DNA of 64,000 nt from Bolinopsis microptera (lineage: Eukaryota; Ctenophora; Tentaculata; Lobata; Bolinopsidae), in the NCBI RefSeq assembly GCF_026151205.1, contig NC_087074.1, forward strand, positions 17,460,712 through 17,524,711, in the 5' to 3' direction. The position numbers and the translations under genes are program-made. Every line of letters begins with the position of its first letter. Position 1 is the first letter of the stretch. A model generated the notes under the pieces. That model saw nothing but the letters and a program-made list of their open reading frames with translations. It was not told the DNA's origin and made no database searches. Shown in pieces: positions 35,369 to 45,681 of the stretch.

Positions 35369-37270
35369 GGGGGGGGGGGGGGGGGCCGAGGGGATACATT
35401 TAAGTGGACATTTGAACTATAAGTTTCAAGGGGGATAGTAGGCTGATGGGGCTTACTAAGCCCCTGTTCAAAAAAAGTCACTCAACAGTGTTGAAATCAA
35501 AAAAATTGGGTTAAAACCAATTAAAAAATTAAACGGATAATTGACCATCGTTTATCCTCACTGTCTATGTGCGATCAACAATCAATGAAACAAGAAGTTT
35601 TCAATGAAACAAGAAATTTAATTTTAGCACATTTTACAGAATAAAAAGATGTAAAACAATTCATAAAATATAATGCCCATTTGGTGTATGACTTTTTGTC
35701 CTTGACTGCTTGTTTGGTTTTGGAAGGACAGGTAACTAATGGGGCAAGGAATGCGCGTGCCTGGAAGCTTTTGAACACACCGAAACGCTAGTTCAGTTAA
35801 GTTTTTAGAGACAAGGCTCACATTAGGATTAGAAGAAAAATTGTTAGCAGACATTAGGGGTTCTGTTTAAGGGTTTTAATAGGTTGCAGTCTTATTGAGA
35901 CAAAAAGTCTACACTAAAACATGCTTCAAGAGTTTATATTGTGTAGTTCAAGGATTAAAAATGCAGCTTCAAGGTGGATATTGGAGAGCTGGCGAAAGAT
36001 TATGGCCTAAATTTATCAATGGTTTATAAAAATAATCACAAGATTCACATGATGGAAAAAGGTTGAAAGGGATAAGCCCAACATGAGATTCTTTGGACTT
36101 TACTAACTGCTTGAATCTAAACTAGTAAATATAGGTATAGTGTAGACAGGTCACATTCATTTTACTGATGAAATGAAAACTAATAATGAAAAATGAAGTT
36201 TTATATGTCAATTAAAAAGTAAGGTCAGGTTAGGATTTTTTTCCCTGCTCTTGCCGAAGGCAAAAAGATCGTAGGGAATAAGTAATCGGGTTTGGATATA
36301 TGAGGTGGCCCGACGGTCCTACGATGATGACAAAAGTCTGCTCCTTCGCAATATAGACCACTCCCCTATAATTATGTGTATAAAAGGAGTCTATTTTGCG
36401 CGCGCGACGCCAGTTATGTGTTAATTAATTACAGCCATAGCAGCAAAATTTTGGTGCTTGCCGACTGTTACACAGGTTTCCATCGGGTTACAATTCACTC
36501 TAATTCATTAATATAGCATATTAGTCATCTGAGCGGATCAATCATCAACATAAGTGTTATTTTGGTGAAACAAGCTTAATATTTTACCGAGTGATAATAT
36601 TCAGCAAGTCAAAACAAATTAAATTATGATATCAGCTGATAAACTCGTGGCTGATTATTTAACAGTTGATTGACACTTAATGGTAAAAAGCGAAAACATA
36701 TAGTTGAGAAAAGATGTTACTTTACATTTACATTCAAGAAGCAACTAAGATCAATATTGTGGTATGCTTTTAAAGAATCCTATATCAAATCAAAGGCTCG
36801 ATAATCGATGGTGCTGTAGATGTGTCGAGTATTCGAGTAAGCATCAAAATGTATTAGTTTATGTTAGATAATAACTAAGATGATACAGACTATTTTATAA
36901 CAGTCATTAAAGTTGGCATACAATGCAATAATATGACGTGACATGATTGATGATACGCATCGTTAACACGTAACAAAATTGCGCAAAATATGAAATGATC
37001 TACAACCAAACCACATACAGATCGACGGCGACACCTCAGATGCGCGCAGAATTTTTCAAGTTCTGCACGCCTAATATAATATAAACGATTATCACGTGCG
37101 CAAAACACCACTCTGGGATAACAATAAAGTAGAACAATTACATGGTAGGCAGTAGGGAAATTTGATCGTGCGTGGTGTTACCGCGGCGAAATTCTTGTTT
37201 AAGTTGGCCGTGTTGTACGATACATCAAAGCAAATAATATTTTTTGTTTTCACTACCACACTTTCCGATA
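35369..37270. other. Upstream/intergenic region without a supported gene
   Basis: The region starts with a 17-bp G run. A minus-strand open stretch at 35854-35700 (MSANNFSSNPNVSLVSKNLT) could be an exon but has no clear donor. A doubled AATGAAACAAGAA motif at 35583-35612 resembles one at 50822-50860. The rest is AT-rich and shows nothing recognisable. The ZCCHC10-like first exon is expected somewhere here. Confidence 0.4.
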
Positions 37271-37278
37271 TTGTTTAA

Positions 37279-37640
37279 CGGCCAGGTAGCGCAGTTGGTT
37301 AGAACGCCAGCTTTTCAATCGTGAGGTTGCGGGTTCAAGTCCCACTGTCTGCCTGGTCGTGGGGTGAGTGTCGTTGACGTTCAGCTAAGGATCCTGAGTG
37401 GTCTATGCAGCCCCCCGGTCTACTCAGCCGAATACTCGAGAAATCGGGTGTGAGGGTTAAATGAGGAGCTGCACATTGCAGCAAAGTCTCGGACAAAGAA
37501 AGTATGGTACACACTACCTTAACCGTCACTGGCTAAAAACAAATCCTTCGGCTTCCTGTAATTGCCTGGTTGCACTTGTGTAACAATGTGGCTGTTGGAA
37601 TACTCCGAAGTAAAATAAGTGTCTTGATAAAAATAACTGC
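37279..37640 (+). mobile_element. tRNA-derived SINE
   Basis: The first 75 bases fold like a tRNA: GGCCAGG pairs with CCTGGTC, an A box is present as TAGCGCAGTTGG, and a B box as GGTTCAAGTCC. The anticodon stem is mispaired (CAGC TTTTCAA TCGTG), so this is not a working tRNA; the loop recalls a UUC (Glu) anticodon. About 280 bp of unrelated body follow (TGAGTGGTCTATGCAGC, GGCTTCCTGTAATTGCC), ending near TCTTGATAAAAATAAC. Internal polymerase III promoter plus body is SINE structure. Neither the exact end nor a target duplication could be fixed. Confidence 0.7.
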
Positions 37641-38103
37641 ACCGCGCGCTGTGCAGGACATTCAAGTTAGTCAAACAGAATACCCTTTAAGAACATAGAA
37701 TTAAACATGTAGTATGTAATAAGTTATCAGTTAATAAAAACGGTACAGTGAGATTTAACATTAAACTGTGGGCATGAAGGTAACCATTAAAGTAGTACGA
37801 AAATTACATAGATATACCCACTTTGACATTTGTTGACAGAATTATGTACAATTATATACAGAGAAGTATATAGACCTTAGAGTGAAAATGGCATCAGGTC
37901 AGACGTGGTAGGCGGATAAAATAAGAGAGACATTCGCCATACAGATCTATACTTCTTCACTTAAGTTTTTAAATTTAGACTTGCAGCTTAATTTGGTCAG
38001 AAAACACATGAGACCCTGCTACTTAACTAAGACTCCGAAACACCTTTTAGTTATCATAGAGACATACATACATGTTACATGGCGAGATCTCCATCCAAAA
38101 GTA

Positions 38104-38476
38104 TTAGTCTGCGTCATCTGCGTCATTACTTTGTATTATACAACTTCGGCGGGTAATATTTCTCCATCCTTTTCGATCTGCAGCCAATCTTCTCATACAA
38201 TCAATCGTGAGTCCATTACGATCCAATCTCTGCTCAGCATCTTCAATAAATACATCATTTAAGCTCTTCCTAGGCCTGCCTCTTGATCGTTTCCCATGCT
38301 TGGGTTTCCATTCAAGTAGATAGTTAGGTAACCGATCTTCAGGCATTCTACTGACATGTCCAAACCAACGTAGCCGTTTTGTTGCTATTATGTCAGTAAG
38401 AGCAGTTATTGAAGCCCTTCTTAAAACATCTTCATTTCTTACTCGATGGAACCACCTCACTCTCAGGATTCTGCGT
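38104..38476 (-). pseudogene. RTE-type LINE, C-terminal part (downstream half)
   Basis: The minus strand reads LRRILRVRWFHRVRNEDVL, then KRLRWFGHVSRMPEDRLP and SRGRPRKSLNDVF, to a stop. This is the typical end of RTE-clade reverse transcriptase proteins. It continues directly from the fragment at 42661-43463, from which it is separated by LINE-D. Confidence 0.85.
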
Positions 38477-38601
38477 AAGCATAACATAACATAACATAAC
38501 ATTATAAATAATGCCTCTCTGGGCATCTCAAAAAGAAATTCATAGAAAATGAACACTTTACGTTTGAAACCATATAATTACAAACTTTTTAAAAAATTTA
38601 A

Positions 38602-41565
38602 CTAAATACCTTTGATATTAACCTTCTTCCTCTTAGCTACCAATGGGTTCTCTTTCATATAACTTACATAACTATTCCTATTAGACACAGACACATCTAT
38701 CCTATCAAAGATGTCATATGACAGTTCCCAGTGATGACCAAGCTTATTAGCTCGATATCCATGAAGCCGAAAGGCATCTAATCCCCTCTTGAAACCAGTA
38801 ACTGACTCACTAGCTTTCACAAGTGGTGGTAGACTGTTCCAATAGCGCAAGACCCTTTGGGCAAAGAAATCAGTCTCATTTGTGGTGAATCTATGAGTCT
38901 TTGATCTAGCAGCAACGGTCCTACCAGAACGACCAAATAAATCGGAACCATAACCCACAAAGCCTTCCTGGATCTTGAACATCTCAATGAGATCTCCACG
39001 AACCCTGCGTTCAAGCAGGGTTGTGAGGTTCAGCTTATCCAGTCTCTCTCTGTACGTCATGAGTCCCAATCCATCAATCATACGGGTGAACGATCTTTGA
39101 ACACCTTCCAATTCAAGAATCAGTGACCAGTTTCCATGCCTAGCCATTGGAGCCCATGCCTGTGAACAATACTCTATATGAGGCTTTACTAAAGACTTAT
39201 ACAAGCCCAGCATAACGCTTTTCTCCCTCGATATAATATTTCTTGTAAGCCAGGCAATGGTACTATTAGCTTTAGCAATGCACTTTCTCACATGACCCTC
39301 AAAGTTGAAGCTGGTGTTAAAGACAACTCCAAGGTCCTTCTCGCTTTCAACACATCTCAAAGGCACACCACCAAACAAGTACTGATTCTTAGGATTACAA
39401 GAACCAATTTGCATGACCATACACTTATCTACATTAAAATTTAAACACCAACGAGACTCCCAAAGTTCTAGCAACTTCAAATCAGCTGTTAGATTAATAA
39501 AAGGATTAACAATCATTTTAACATCATCAGCAAAAAGTTTGATGATAGCTTTGATTCCTTCTGGAAGATCATTTACAAATAAAAGAAAGAGCAATGGTCC
39601 CAAAACACTGCCTTGGGGCACTCCTGAAAGTATATACTTAATCTCAGAAAATTCATCTCCTACTTTAACTTTCATAGACCTCCCTACTAAAAAGTTTTCT
39701 AAAATACCAATTATCTCCTCAGGAACACCAACATTTCTTAATTTAACTAATAAACGGTGGTGTGGTACGCTATCAAAGGCCTTAGAGAAATCAAAGTATA
39801 ATATATCAGCACAGCCACCTTCAGCCAGCAAGTCATTGACAGCGTCAATAGACTCCAGTAGGTTAGATAAGCATGACCGACCCTTCATGAAGCCGTGCTG
39901 CGTGCTACTAAGCACCTGTTCAACACCGTCGAGAATATACTCCCTAAGAAGCTTCTCATAGGCTTTGCATAGTATACAAGTCAGTGACACAGGCCTGTAA
40001 TTATTAGGACTATGTACTGACCCCTTTTTGTGCAAGGCCACAACAGTGGCAGTTTTCCATACCTCAGGAATATACTGCTCAGAAGCACAGGCACTAAACA
40101 GCAACACAACCGCATCCACAAAGGAACTGTTCTCACTTAAATACCTCAGGAGTCTAGGATGAACACCATCAGGACCCATAGCTTTACTAATATCTAGTGA
40201 TCCCAAAATCTTGGCAACACTTTCAGGGTGCACCATAAATTTACTCCAGAAGTAATCATTATTACATTCTGTATAACAATTTTGAGGCAGAGGGCCAAAA
40301 GGTTCAGGTTTAAAGACTGACTGGAAAAAATCAGCTAACACTTCTGCTGTTTCAGAAGGAGACTTGGTCTCAGAACCATCATCTGTTTTAAGTCTTTCTA
40401 CAGATTTTCTTAAAACACTTTTAGATTTAAGGTAATTAAAAAGAGGTTTACAATTTAACTTAAACAATTTAGTCACTTTATTCTCATATTTGATCTTTGC
40501 CTTAATCTCAGCGTTCTGGTACATCCGCTGCTCGTACTCGGCTGCGTTAAACATCACCATCGTAGGATCCTCGTCAAAATCCTTCCATGCCCGGTCCTTG
40601 CACTTTCTTTTCCTAACCAGACTAGAGCAATCCCAGGGTAACCTCTGTAAAATCTCCCCACCTTTAGTTGTTTTAAGGTGGGTGGTTGGAACACGATCTG
40701 AAATGACACTAAGTTTTTGGTGTAATTCTTCCCACATCTCTTCGACCTGAAGATCTTCTCTAGAGTACCCCCAGCTGATGTCTGATGACTGTGTGTTAAC
40801 AAAGTCCTGATCCACCTTATACCAGCTTTTCTTCTTAGATGTAAGGAACTCGACATTGTTTTTGACTTTCAGCTCGACCAGTAGTGATACATGATCGCTT
40901 TTACCCAGAGGAGCAAGGATATCAACATTATTTACAAAACAATCATTATTGCAGAAGACCTGATCAAGCAAGGAGCATTGAGTTGTATCACCAACCTTCC
41001 TGACACGTGTCGAAGACCCAGTGACATACCACTTCAAACCTTTCCTGGTAAAGACATTCAAGAATTCTGATTCCATCAGCAACCTTCTGTCACATGAGTT
41101 TGGTGGGCGCTCGACTAAACTTTTGTCCCAGTTAACATGAGGTAGGTTCACATCGCCAACTATCACCAACTCCTCATCCGCATTAACTGGTAAACGTTCA
41201 AGAGCACCTAACAGGCCAGCATTGTCCTTCATATCAACAAGTGAAGTAGACCGATACAGACAAACAACATTGAACCTAACAGAGTCGATTACAATATTTA
41301 CCGCAAGTGATTCAAGACCAGTAAACCAATCCAATCGCTCTACCCTCAGTGCTTTGTGGACAAAGATAGCAGATCCCCCAAAACGTGTTTCATTAGGTCT
41401 GTCTGCACGAAAGAGGTTGAAATTAGGAATAGACACTTCAGCGTCAACAATATCTGAATTTAGCCAGGACTCTGTCACACAAATGATCTGAACGTCGTGA
41501 GTCTCTGACAAAACCATGAGTTCCGTCATCTTATTGTACAGGGAATTAGCATTAGTGTACAGCAT
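38602..41565 (-). CDS. LINE-D ORF2: endonuclease and reverse transcriptase
   Basis: The 987-residue frame has an APE endonuclease at about 1-230 (YTNANSLYNKM, VTESWLN, YRSTS, VGDVNLPHVNW, SDHVSLLVEL). The reverse transcriptase has KTATVVALHKKGS, NYRPVSLT, HGFMKGRSCLSNLLE, YFDFSKAFDSVPH, GVPQGSVLGPLLF and FADD. The motifs fit the CR1/L2/Jockey group. The frame is open for about 15 codons upstream of this ATG (KRVASCVKESQGIR), so the true start could lie upstream and overlap the ORF1 end. No stop or shift is seen, so the copy may be competent. Confidence 0.9.
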   Translation of the reverse strand: MLYTNANSLYNKMTELMVLSETHDVQIICVTESWLNSDIVDAEVSIPNFNLFRADRPNETRFGGSAIFVHKALRVERLDWFTGLESLAVNIVIDSVRFNVVCLYRSTSLVDMKDNAGLLGALERLPVNADEELVIVGDVNLPHVNWDKSLVERPPNSCDRRLLMESEFLNVFTRKGLKWYVTGSSTRVRKVGDTTQCSLLDQVFCNNDCFVNNVDILAPLGKSDHVSLLVELKVKNNVEFLTSKKKSWYKVDQDFVNTQSSDISWGYSREDLQVEEMWEELHQKLSVISDRVPTTHLKTTKGGEILQRLPWDCSSLVRKRKCKDRAWKDFDEDPTMVMFNAAEYEQRMYQNAEIKAKIKYENKVTKLFKLNCKPLFNYLKSKSVLRKSVERLKTDDGSETKSPSETAEVLADFFQSVFKPEPFGPLPQNCYTECNNDYFWSKFMVHPESVAKILGSLDISKAMGPDGVHPRLLRYLSENSSFVDAVVLLFSACASEQYIPEVWKTATVVALHKKGSVHSPNNYRPVSLTCILCKAYEKLLREYILDGVEQVLSSTQHGFMKGRSCLSNLLESIDAVNDLLAEGGCADILYFDFSKAFDSVPHHRLLVKLRNVGVPEEIIGILENFLVGRSMKVKVGDEFSEIKYILSGVPQGSVLGPLLFLLFVNDLPEGIKAIIKLFADDVKMIVNPFINLTADLKLLELWESRWCLNFNVDKCMVMQIGSCNPKNQYLFGGVPLRCVESEKDLGVVFNTSFNFEGHVRKCIAKANSTIAWLTRNIISREKSVMLGLYKSLVKPHIEYCSQAWAPMARHGNWSLILELEGVQRSFTRMIDGLGLMTYRERLDKLNLTTLLERRVRGDLIEMFKIQEGFVGYGSDLFGRSGRTVAARSKTHRFTTNETDFFAQRVLRYWNSLPPLVKASESVTGFKRGLDAFRLHGYRANKLGHHWELSYDIFDRIDVSVSNRNSYVSYMKENPLVAKRKKVNIKGI

Positions 41566-41597
41566 CCTGATACCCTGTGATTCCTTTACGCAACTCG

Positions 41598-42623
41598 CTA
41601 CTCGTTTTTTGCCTTCACAGCATTCTGGACAACATCTTCTTTATTATCCGCACGCTCTACATTTGTTACAGGAGCCACATCAGTTGGCAGTTCCTCTTTG
41701 GGTGGTTTGTCAGCAGTTACTTTCGTCCTCTTATCAGTTTCCAGTTTAGCATTGCGTGTGTTCCACCGGATATCTCGATCCGCCTTGATCAAGTCAGGAT
41801 TTATCCATACATCATCACTTTTCTTTTTTCCATGATAAGCAAACCCACGTCCATGGTTGTGTGTGTAAGTAGCTAACTCTTCACTCTTTAGCTTCGCAAT
41901 GACCATTCTTCCCCTGTACTTTGTACGGTTGACGTTGCCAAATACACCTATTCTCTTTGCTGATACAATGTCACTCTGGTTAAGATCTGTTGCATGTCGA
42001 CAGATGATAGCCTTTAGTTGTTCCTGACTCTCATTTTCCTTATCTTCATCAGGTAAGTTTGACAGAACAATGTTATTCTCCCGCTTTTTCCTTTCCTGCA
42101 TGTTAGCATCAATCTGTTGTGAGATGGTGGTTATTGCAGGGCCTGCTGCGTGCTGACACACTTCAGCTATCAATTTCTTCTGCTGCCCACTGGCTATCTC
42201 AGCCCAACTCTTGTGTATCTTCTTATTGGCTTCTGAAACAACATCATTTACAAGAACCTTCTGGATAGATTGTTCCACACTGGCGCTGACAGCAGTCTGT
42301 ATAACACTTGTCAGTTCTTTAGCAACGTCATCAGTAAGTTTTTCAAATTTGAGTTTCTCAGGCAAAACGAAACAAAAGTGGCAGTTCCACACTGTCAGCT
42401 TCTTGACATCTGTAACGGTTAGACCAGCCAAGCCGGCACAACTACTATGCCACCAATTCTCACATGTTGAACAACCTAGCCAAACAATCTTCTTTCTCGC
42501 AAGTGGTTCATCATACTTCTGACAATAGAAGCATATCTCCTTTCTCTCGTTAGTTTCTGTACTGGCTGGGTCACTATCGATGTGCCCCGTTTGCCCGCCA
42601 TTGTTAGCCATCCCTGAACTCAA
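41598..42623 (-). CDS. LINE-D ORF1: PHD finger and RNA-binding protein
   Basis: The 341-residue protein probably coats the LINE RNA. A PHD-type finger lies at about residues 32-84 (CFYC ... CSTC ... WHSSC ... CHFC). A helical segment with multimerisation potential follows. An RRM-like segment then has NNIVLSNLPDE and RGRMVIAKL, like the transposase-22/L1-type ORF1 fold. It has no AlkB or SGNH domain, unlike the other three LINEs here. Translation may start at the second Met (MANNGGQ). Confidence 0.85.
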   Translation of the reverse strand: MSSGMANNGGQTGHIDSDPASTETNERKEICFYCQKYDEPLARKKIVWLGCSTCENWWHSSCAGLAGLTVTDVKKLTVWNCHFCFVLPEKLKFEKLTDDVAKELTSVIQTAVSASVEQSIQKVLVNDVVSEANKKIHKSWAEIASGQQKKLIAEVCQHAAGPAITTISQQIDANMQERKKRENNIVLSNLPDEDKENESQEQLKAIICRHATDLNQSDIVSAKRIGVFGNVNRTKYRGRMVIAKLKSEELATYTHNHGRGFAYHGKKKSDDVWINPDLIKADRDIRWNTRNAKLETDKRTKVTADKPPKEELPTDVAPVTNVERADNKEDVVQNAVKAKNE

Positions 42624-42660
42624 TAAATGTAATAGATTTGTAGTGTAGTAATTAGTTTAA

Positions 42661-43463
42661 AAGCAGTACTGATGGAAAGACTCTAATCTTCTTGTCTGCA
42701 CTTGAGTCGTGTTCCATATCTCACTTCCATAGGTCAGAATGGTAAGAACAGCTGCGATGTAGATTCGCACTTTGTTGTTAATGCTTATGTTCTTATTCTT
42801 CCAAATGTTATTGAGTTGGTTAAAAGCTCCGGTTGCTTTTCCAATCCTGACACTTATTTCTTTATCGATCTTGCCATCCGATGTAATTTTGGCACCCAAA
42901 TAAGTGAATTGAGTGACCTGCTTTGCAGAGTTTCCATCGACAGTAATATCTATGGTCCTATTCTCTGGGAGTGGGTGCTGCGACGTATCTTTCCCAATTA
43001 CCATGATCTCTGTTTTCTTTGCATTAATCTTTAAACCCCCAAGCCTACAGTATTTCGCAATATTGTCCGTTGTTTCTTGCAGTCCCTCGACAGTGTCATC
43101 CATGCCTGCTATGTCATCAGCATAGTCCAAATCAATGACACATTTTTCCGGTTGTCTGGAACTTTGTCTGTACTGAAGAGTAAAACCACGCGATATATTT
43201 TTAAACTTCTCGGCAAGTTCTAATCCCCAGTTAAGTACAAGGTTGAAAATGGGAGGCCCTTGCACATCACCTTGTCCAGTCCCCGAATCGACATCAAACC
43301 ATCTTGTCAATTCCCCATTGACACGAACTGCACTTTCAGTTGCTCTAAAGAACGCTTTGAAAACATTGATGTATTTTGTTGGAAGACCATAATGTTCAAA
43401 AGCTTTCCAAATAAAGTCACGATTGATTGAATCAAAAGCAGCTTTATCATAAAGACGGAGTGT
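42661..43463 (-). pseudogene. RTE-type LINE, reverse transcriptase part (upstream half)
   Basis: Reading from about 43,460 down: YDKAAFDSINRDFIWKAFEH, DVDSGTGQGDVQGPPIFNLV, IDLDYADD, GLKINAKKTEIMV and FTYLGAKITSDGKI, ending FHQYC at the LINE-D insertion. These are RTE reverse transcriptase motifs. The copy is truncated at its 5' side, with no endonuclease, as is common for LINE copies. Confidence 0.85.
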
Positions 43464-45660
43464 AAAAATAGTTAAAGCTATTGTTAATTTCATATGATGG
43501 GACACCATTAATTACAGCCAACATAAATGAGGATTTCATCACTGCTGCGCGCAGTGTTGTGACCCCTCTTCGTCGTATTTTACACATATTTGGACATTGG
43601 CAATTTATTCAATTGATAATTTTAAAGTTTTAACATTTTTATATTAAATTCTTTTTTAATATAGTTCTAAAACGATTAAGCTTGCTTTCTGTGCAAATTT
43701 AATGTACTTTCGTAAAATAATTTTGATGTGGCAGCGATTTGAAAAAGAAATTAGTTAAAAATGATACAAAAAAATTGGACATTTTTTGATATTAAAACAT
43801 GCATAACTTGGGCTGTGTTGACAGTAGAAAAATAATTTAACCCTTGTCCGAAAGGTTTACAAAAGTTTTACGCGCCGCGCATAATTGCCGCGCAATTTCG
43901 CGTGTCAAATCCGTCTAAGAGTGAACATAATTGATGAAGGAGCACTTTGACCTTTACACCTCGTGCGTTCACTGTTCGCGCCTCAATTGCGCCCAGTTCA
44001 CTGTTGCCTCGCGTTATTCCATCATCCATATTTCTCCTCTTAGTTGCTTTATAATGTGTCAGCAGTAATCAGCCCTGCTGTATTATATATTGTGCTTGAT
44101 TGTTGATACCTAATTAATTAACTGTTAACAATGGCAGTTATGTTGGATGATGATTAATCACTCTACAATCGCCTGTCACGTGACTTCTTCAACCCGTTCT
44201 GTAGATGGCCCTAAACAACTATTCGAAACCCGGAAACCATAACCCTCTAATCAGATCCCAACCCTAACGGCCTAACCCTAACCAAATCCTTTACAAAAGC
44301 ATATACTGAAACACTATAGAGAAATTAGGCTAACTTCCTTATTGTCATATCACGTGATCGAGACAGTTTTTCGCCAATATCTCGTTAGGGGAGAATTTTA
44401 ACCTTATGTCATGGGGGTAATAGGTAAGTGCTTAGGAACCTCTTTGCTTTTATTCGAGCCTTTTATTAAATCGAAGTTACAGTTCACGAGGTTGATCCTT
44501 TGGGAGATATTATAAATCCTGTTTTACTATTATTTATAAATTCTAACGTTTAACTTTAATAATAATAAGTAAGTTTGGACGCAGACTAGAAACGAGTTTA
44601 ATCGACTAAGTTTTTGATTTTGTGTACCTTTTTATCATACAACTTTTTTATTTCAGCAAATTTTAGTTCAAGAGTAAATCAAAGTTAGCAATCATTGAAC
44701 TCAATAGTTAAAAAGGTGACTGTAAAAATAGAACTAAGATTTCGATACTTTTAAATGAACTTCTAGTTCTAATGATATAATTTTAAATCATTAGATGTTT
44801 AAATTTTCCTGATAGCTGGATCATAGTCATGTTAAACATTGTCATGCAGAAATTAGGTTGAAATAATTTTGTCCATAGAAAACACAGTCAAGCCTTACAT
44901 TATTACAAGCTTTAAAGGGCTCGTGAGTCGTGTTAGTGTTACTATTACTTTTGAGCTTGAAAGCAGACAAAACTTTGCTTATTTGTTTGTTTATTATTTT
45001 GTTTGTTATTAGAGAGTTTTAATACTTTCAACACTACTATATAACAAATAATTTGAGGATGTACCATGAATGCACAATGACCATGTATCTCTAAACTCGT
45101 TGGCAATGGGGTAGCCTGTGTGGAACCTGCAGGGGTGGTGAAACAGAAGACTTGCTGATGGCCCTGCTTGAGAGTTGAGTACTTGTTGTGCTGTTGTTAT
45201 GTAAACACACTTCACTCATCCTCACAGTCATCACAGTCACCACACCTGGAGGGCTCACAGCATAGTTTATTCATGTTGCTCCCTCCGGCCATCATTAAAA
45301 TAGTAGTGTTGAAAGTATGCGAATTGTATCTTATCTGTCTTATTGAAATATACCCAGATTTGATATTGAATAATTAACACTCTTTCGGCTTTGCTATTTG
45401 TGCTTGCCAGCCCTCACTTTCCACAACATCCTCCATACCATCCCTCACATAATCAACCATATCATCTCACTTTCATATCATTCCTGTCTACGTTGGCATG
45501 TCAGTGTGTCAGTCTATGGATTCTTATTATAATTATTTCTATATATCTATAATATCTCACATTCTTATTCACGTTGCTCATTATTATACTCTATACTACT
45601 CTTCTCTCTCCCAGGTCCTGAGGCCTGTCTGACGGGACACCACCCTGAACGGTCCACCGG
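43464..45660. other. AT-rich intergenic region, no gene seen
   Basis: The region includes a palindromic CTGCGCGCAG with TGTTGTGACC at about 43546-43564, which recurs in inverted orientation at 61.5 kb. It also has telomere-like CCTAACCCTAACC at 44269-44283 and AT-rich DNA. No open frame with recognisable content was found. Confidence 0.5.
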
Positions 45661-45681
45661 CTGCCCCCGCCTCTACTGATA

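Larger units (their letters stand above)
38477..42665 (-). mobile_element. LINE-D: ORF-intact CR1-like element inside an RTE relic
   Basis: The element (38482-42660, 4.18 kb) is flanked by AAGCA at 38477-38481 and 42661-42665, a probable 5-bp target duplication, though it could be 3-5 bp. Its 3' end is a short (TTATG)n tail, as in CR1/L2-type LINEs. Both ORFs are uninterrupted and only about 32 bp apart. The 5' untranslated region is only about 37 bp, so the copy may be slightly shortened. Removing it restores the RTE reading ...FHQYC|LRRILRV... exactly. Confidence 0.85.

Noticed and set aside
35700-35854. Minus-strand exon starting MSANNFSS
   Set aside because: No clear splice donor and no recognised family; could be chance.
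37279-37353. Functional tRNA gene
   Set aside because: The anticodon stem is mispaired, the T stem has a mismatch, and a SINE-type body follows, so this is a SINE head.
39413-39961. 182-residue plus-strand frame
   Set aside because: It is the antisense shadow of LINE-D ORF2, whose motifs on the minus strand are unambiguous.
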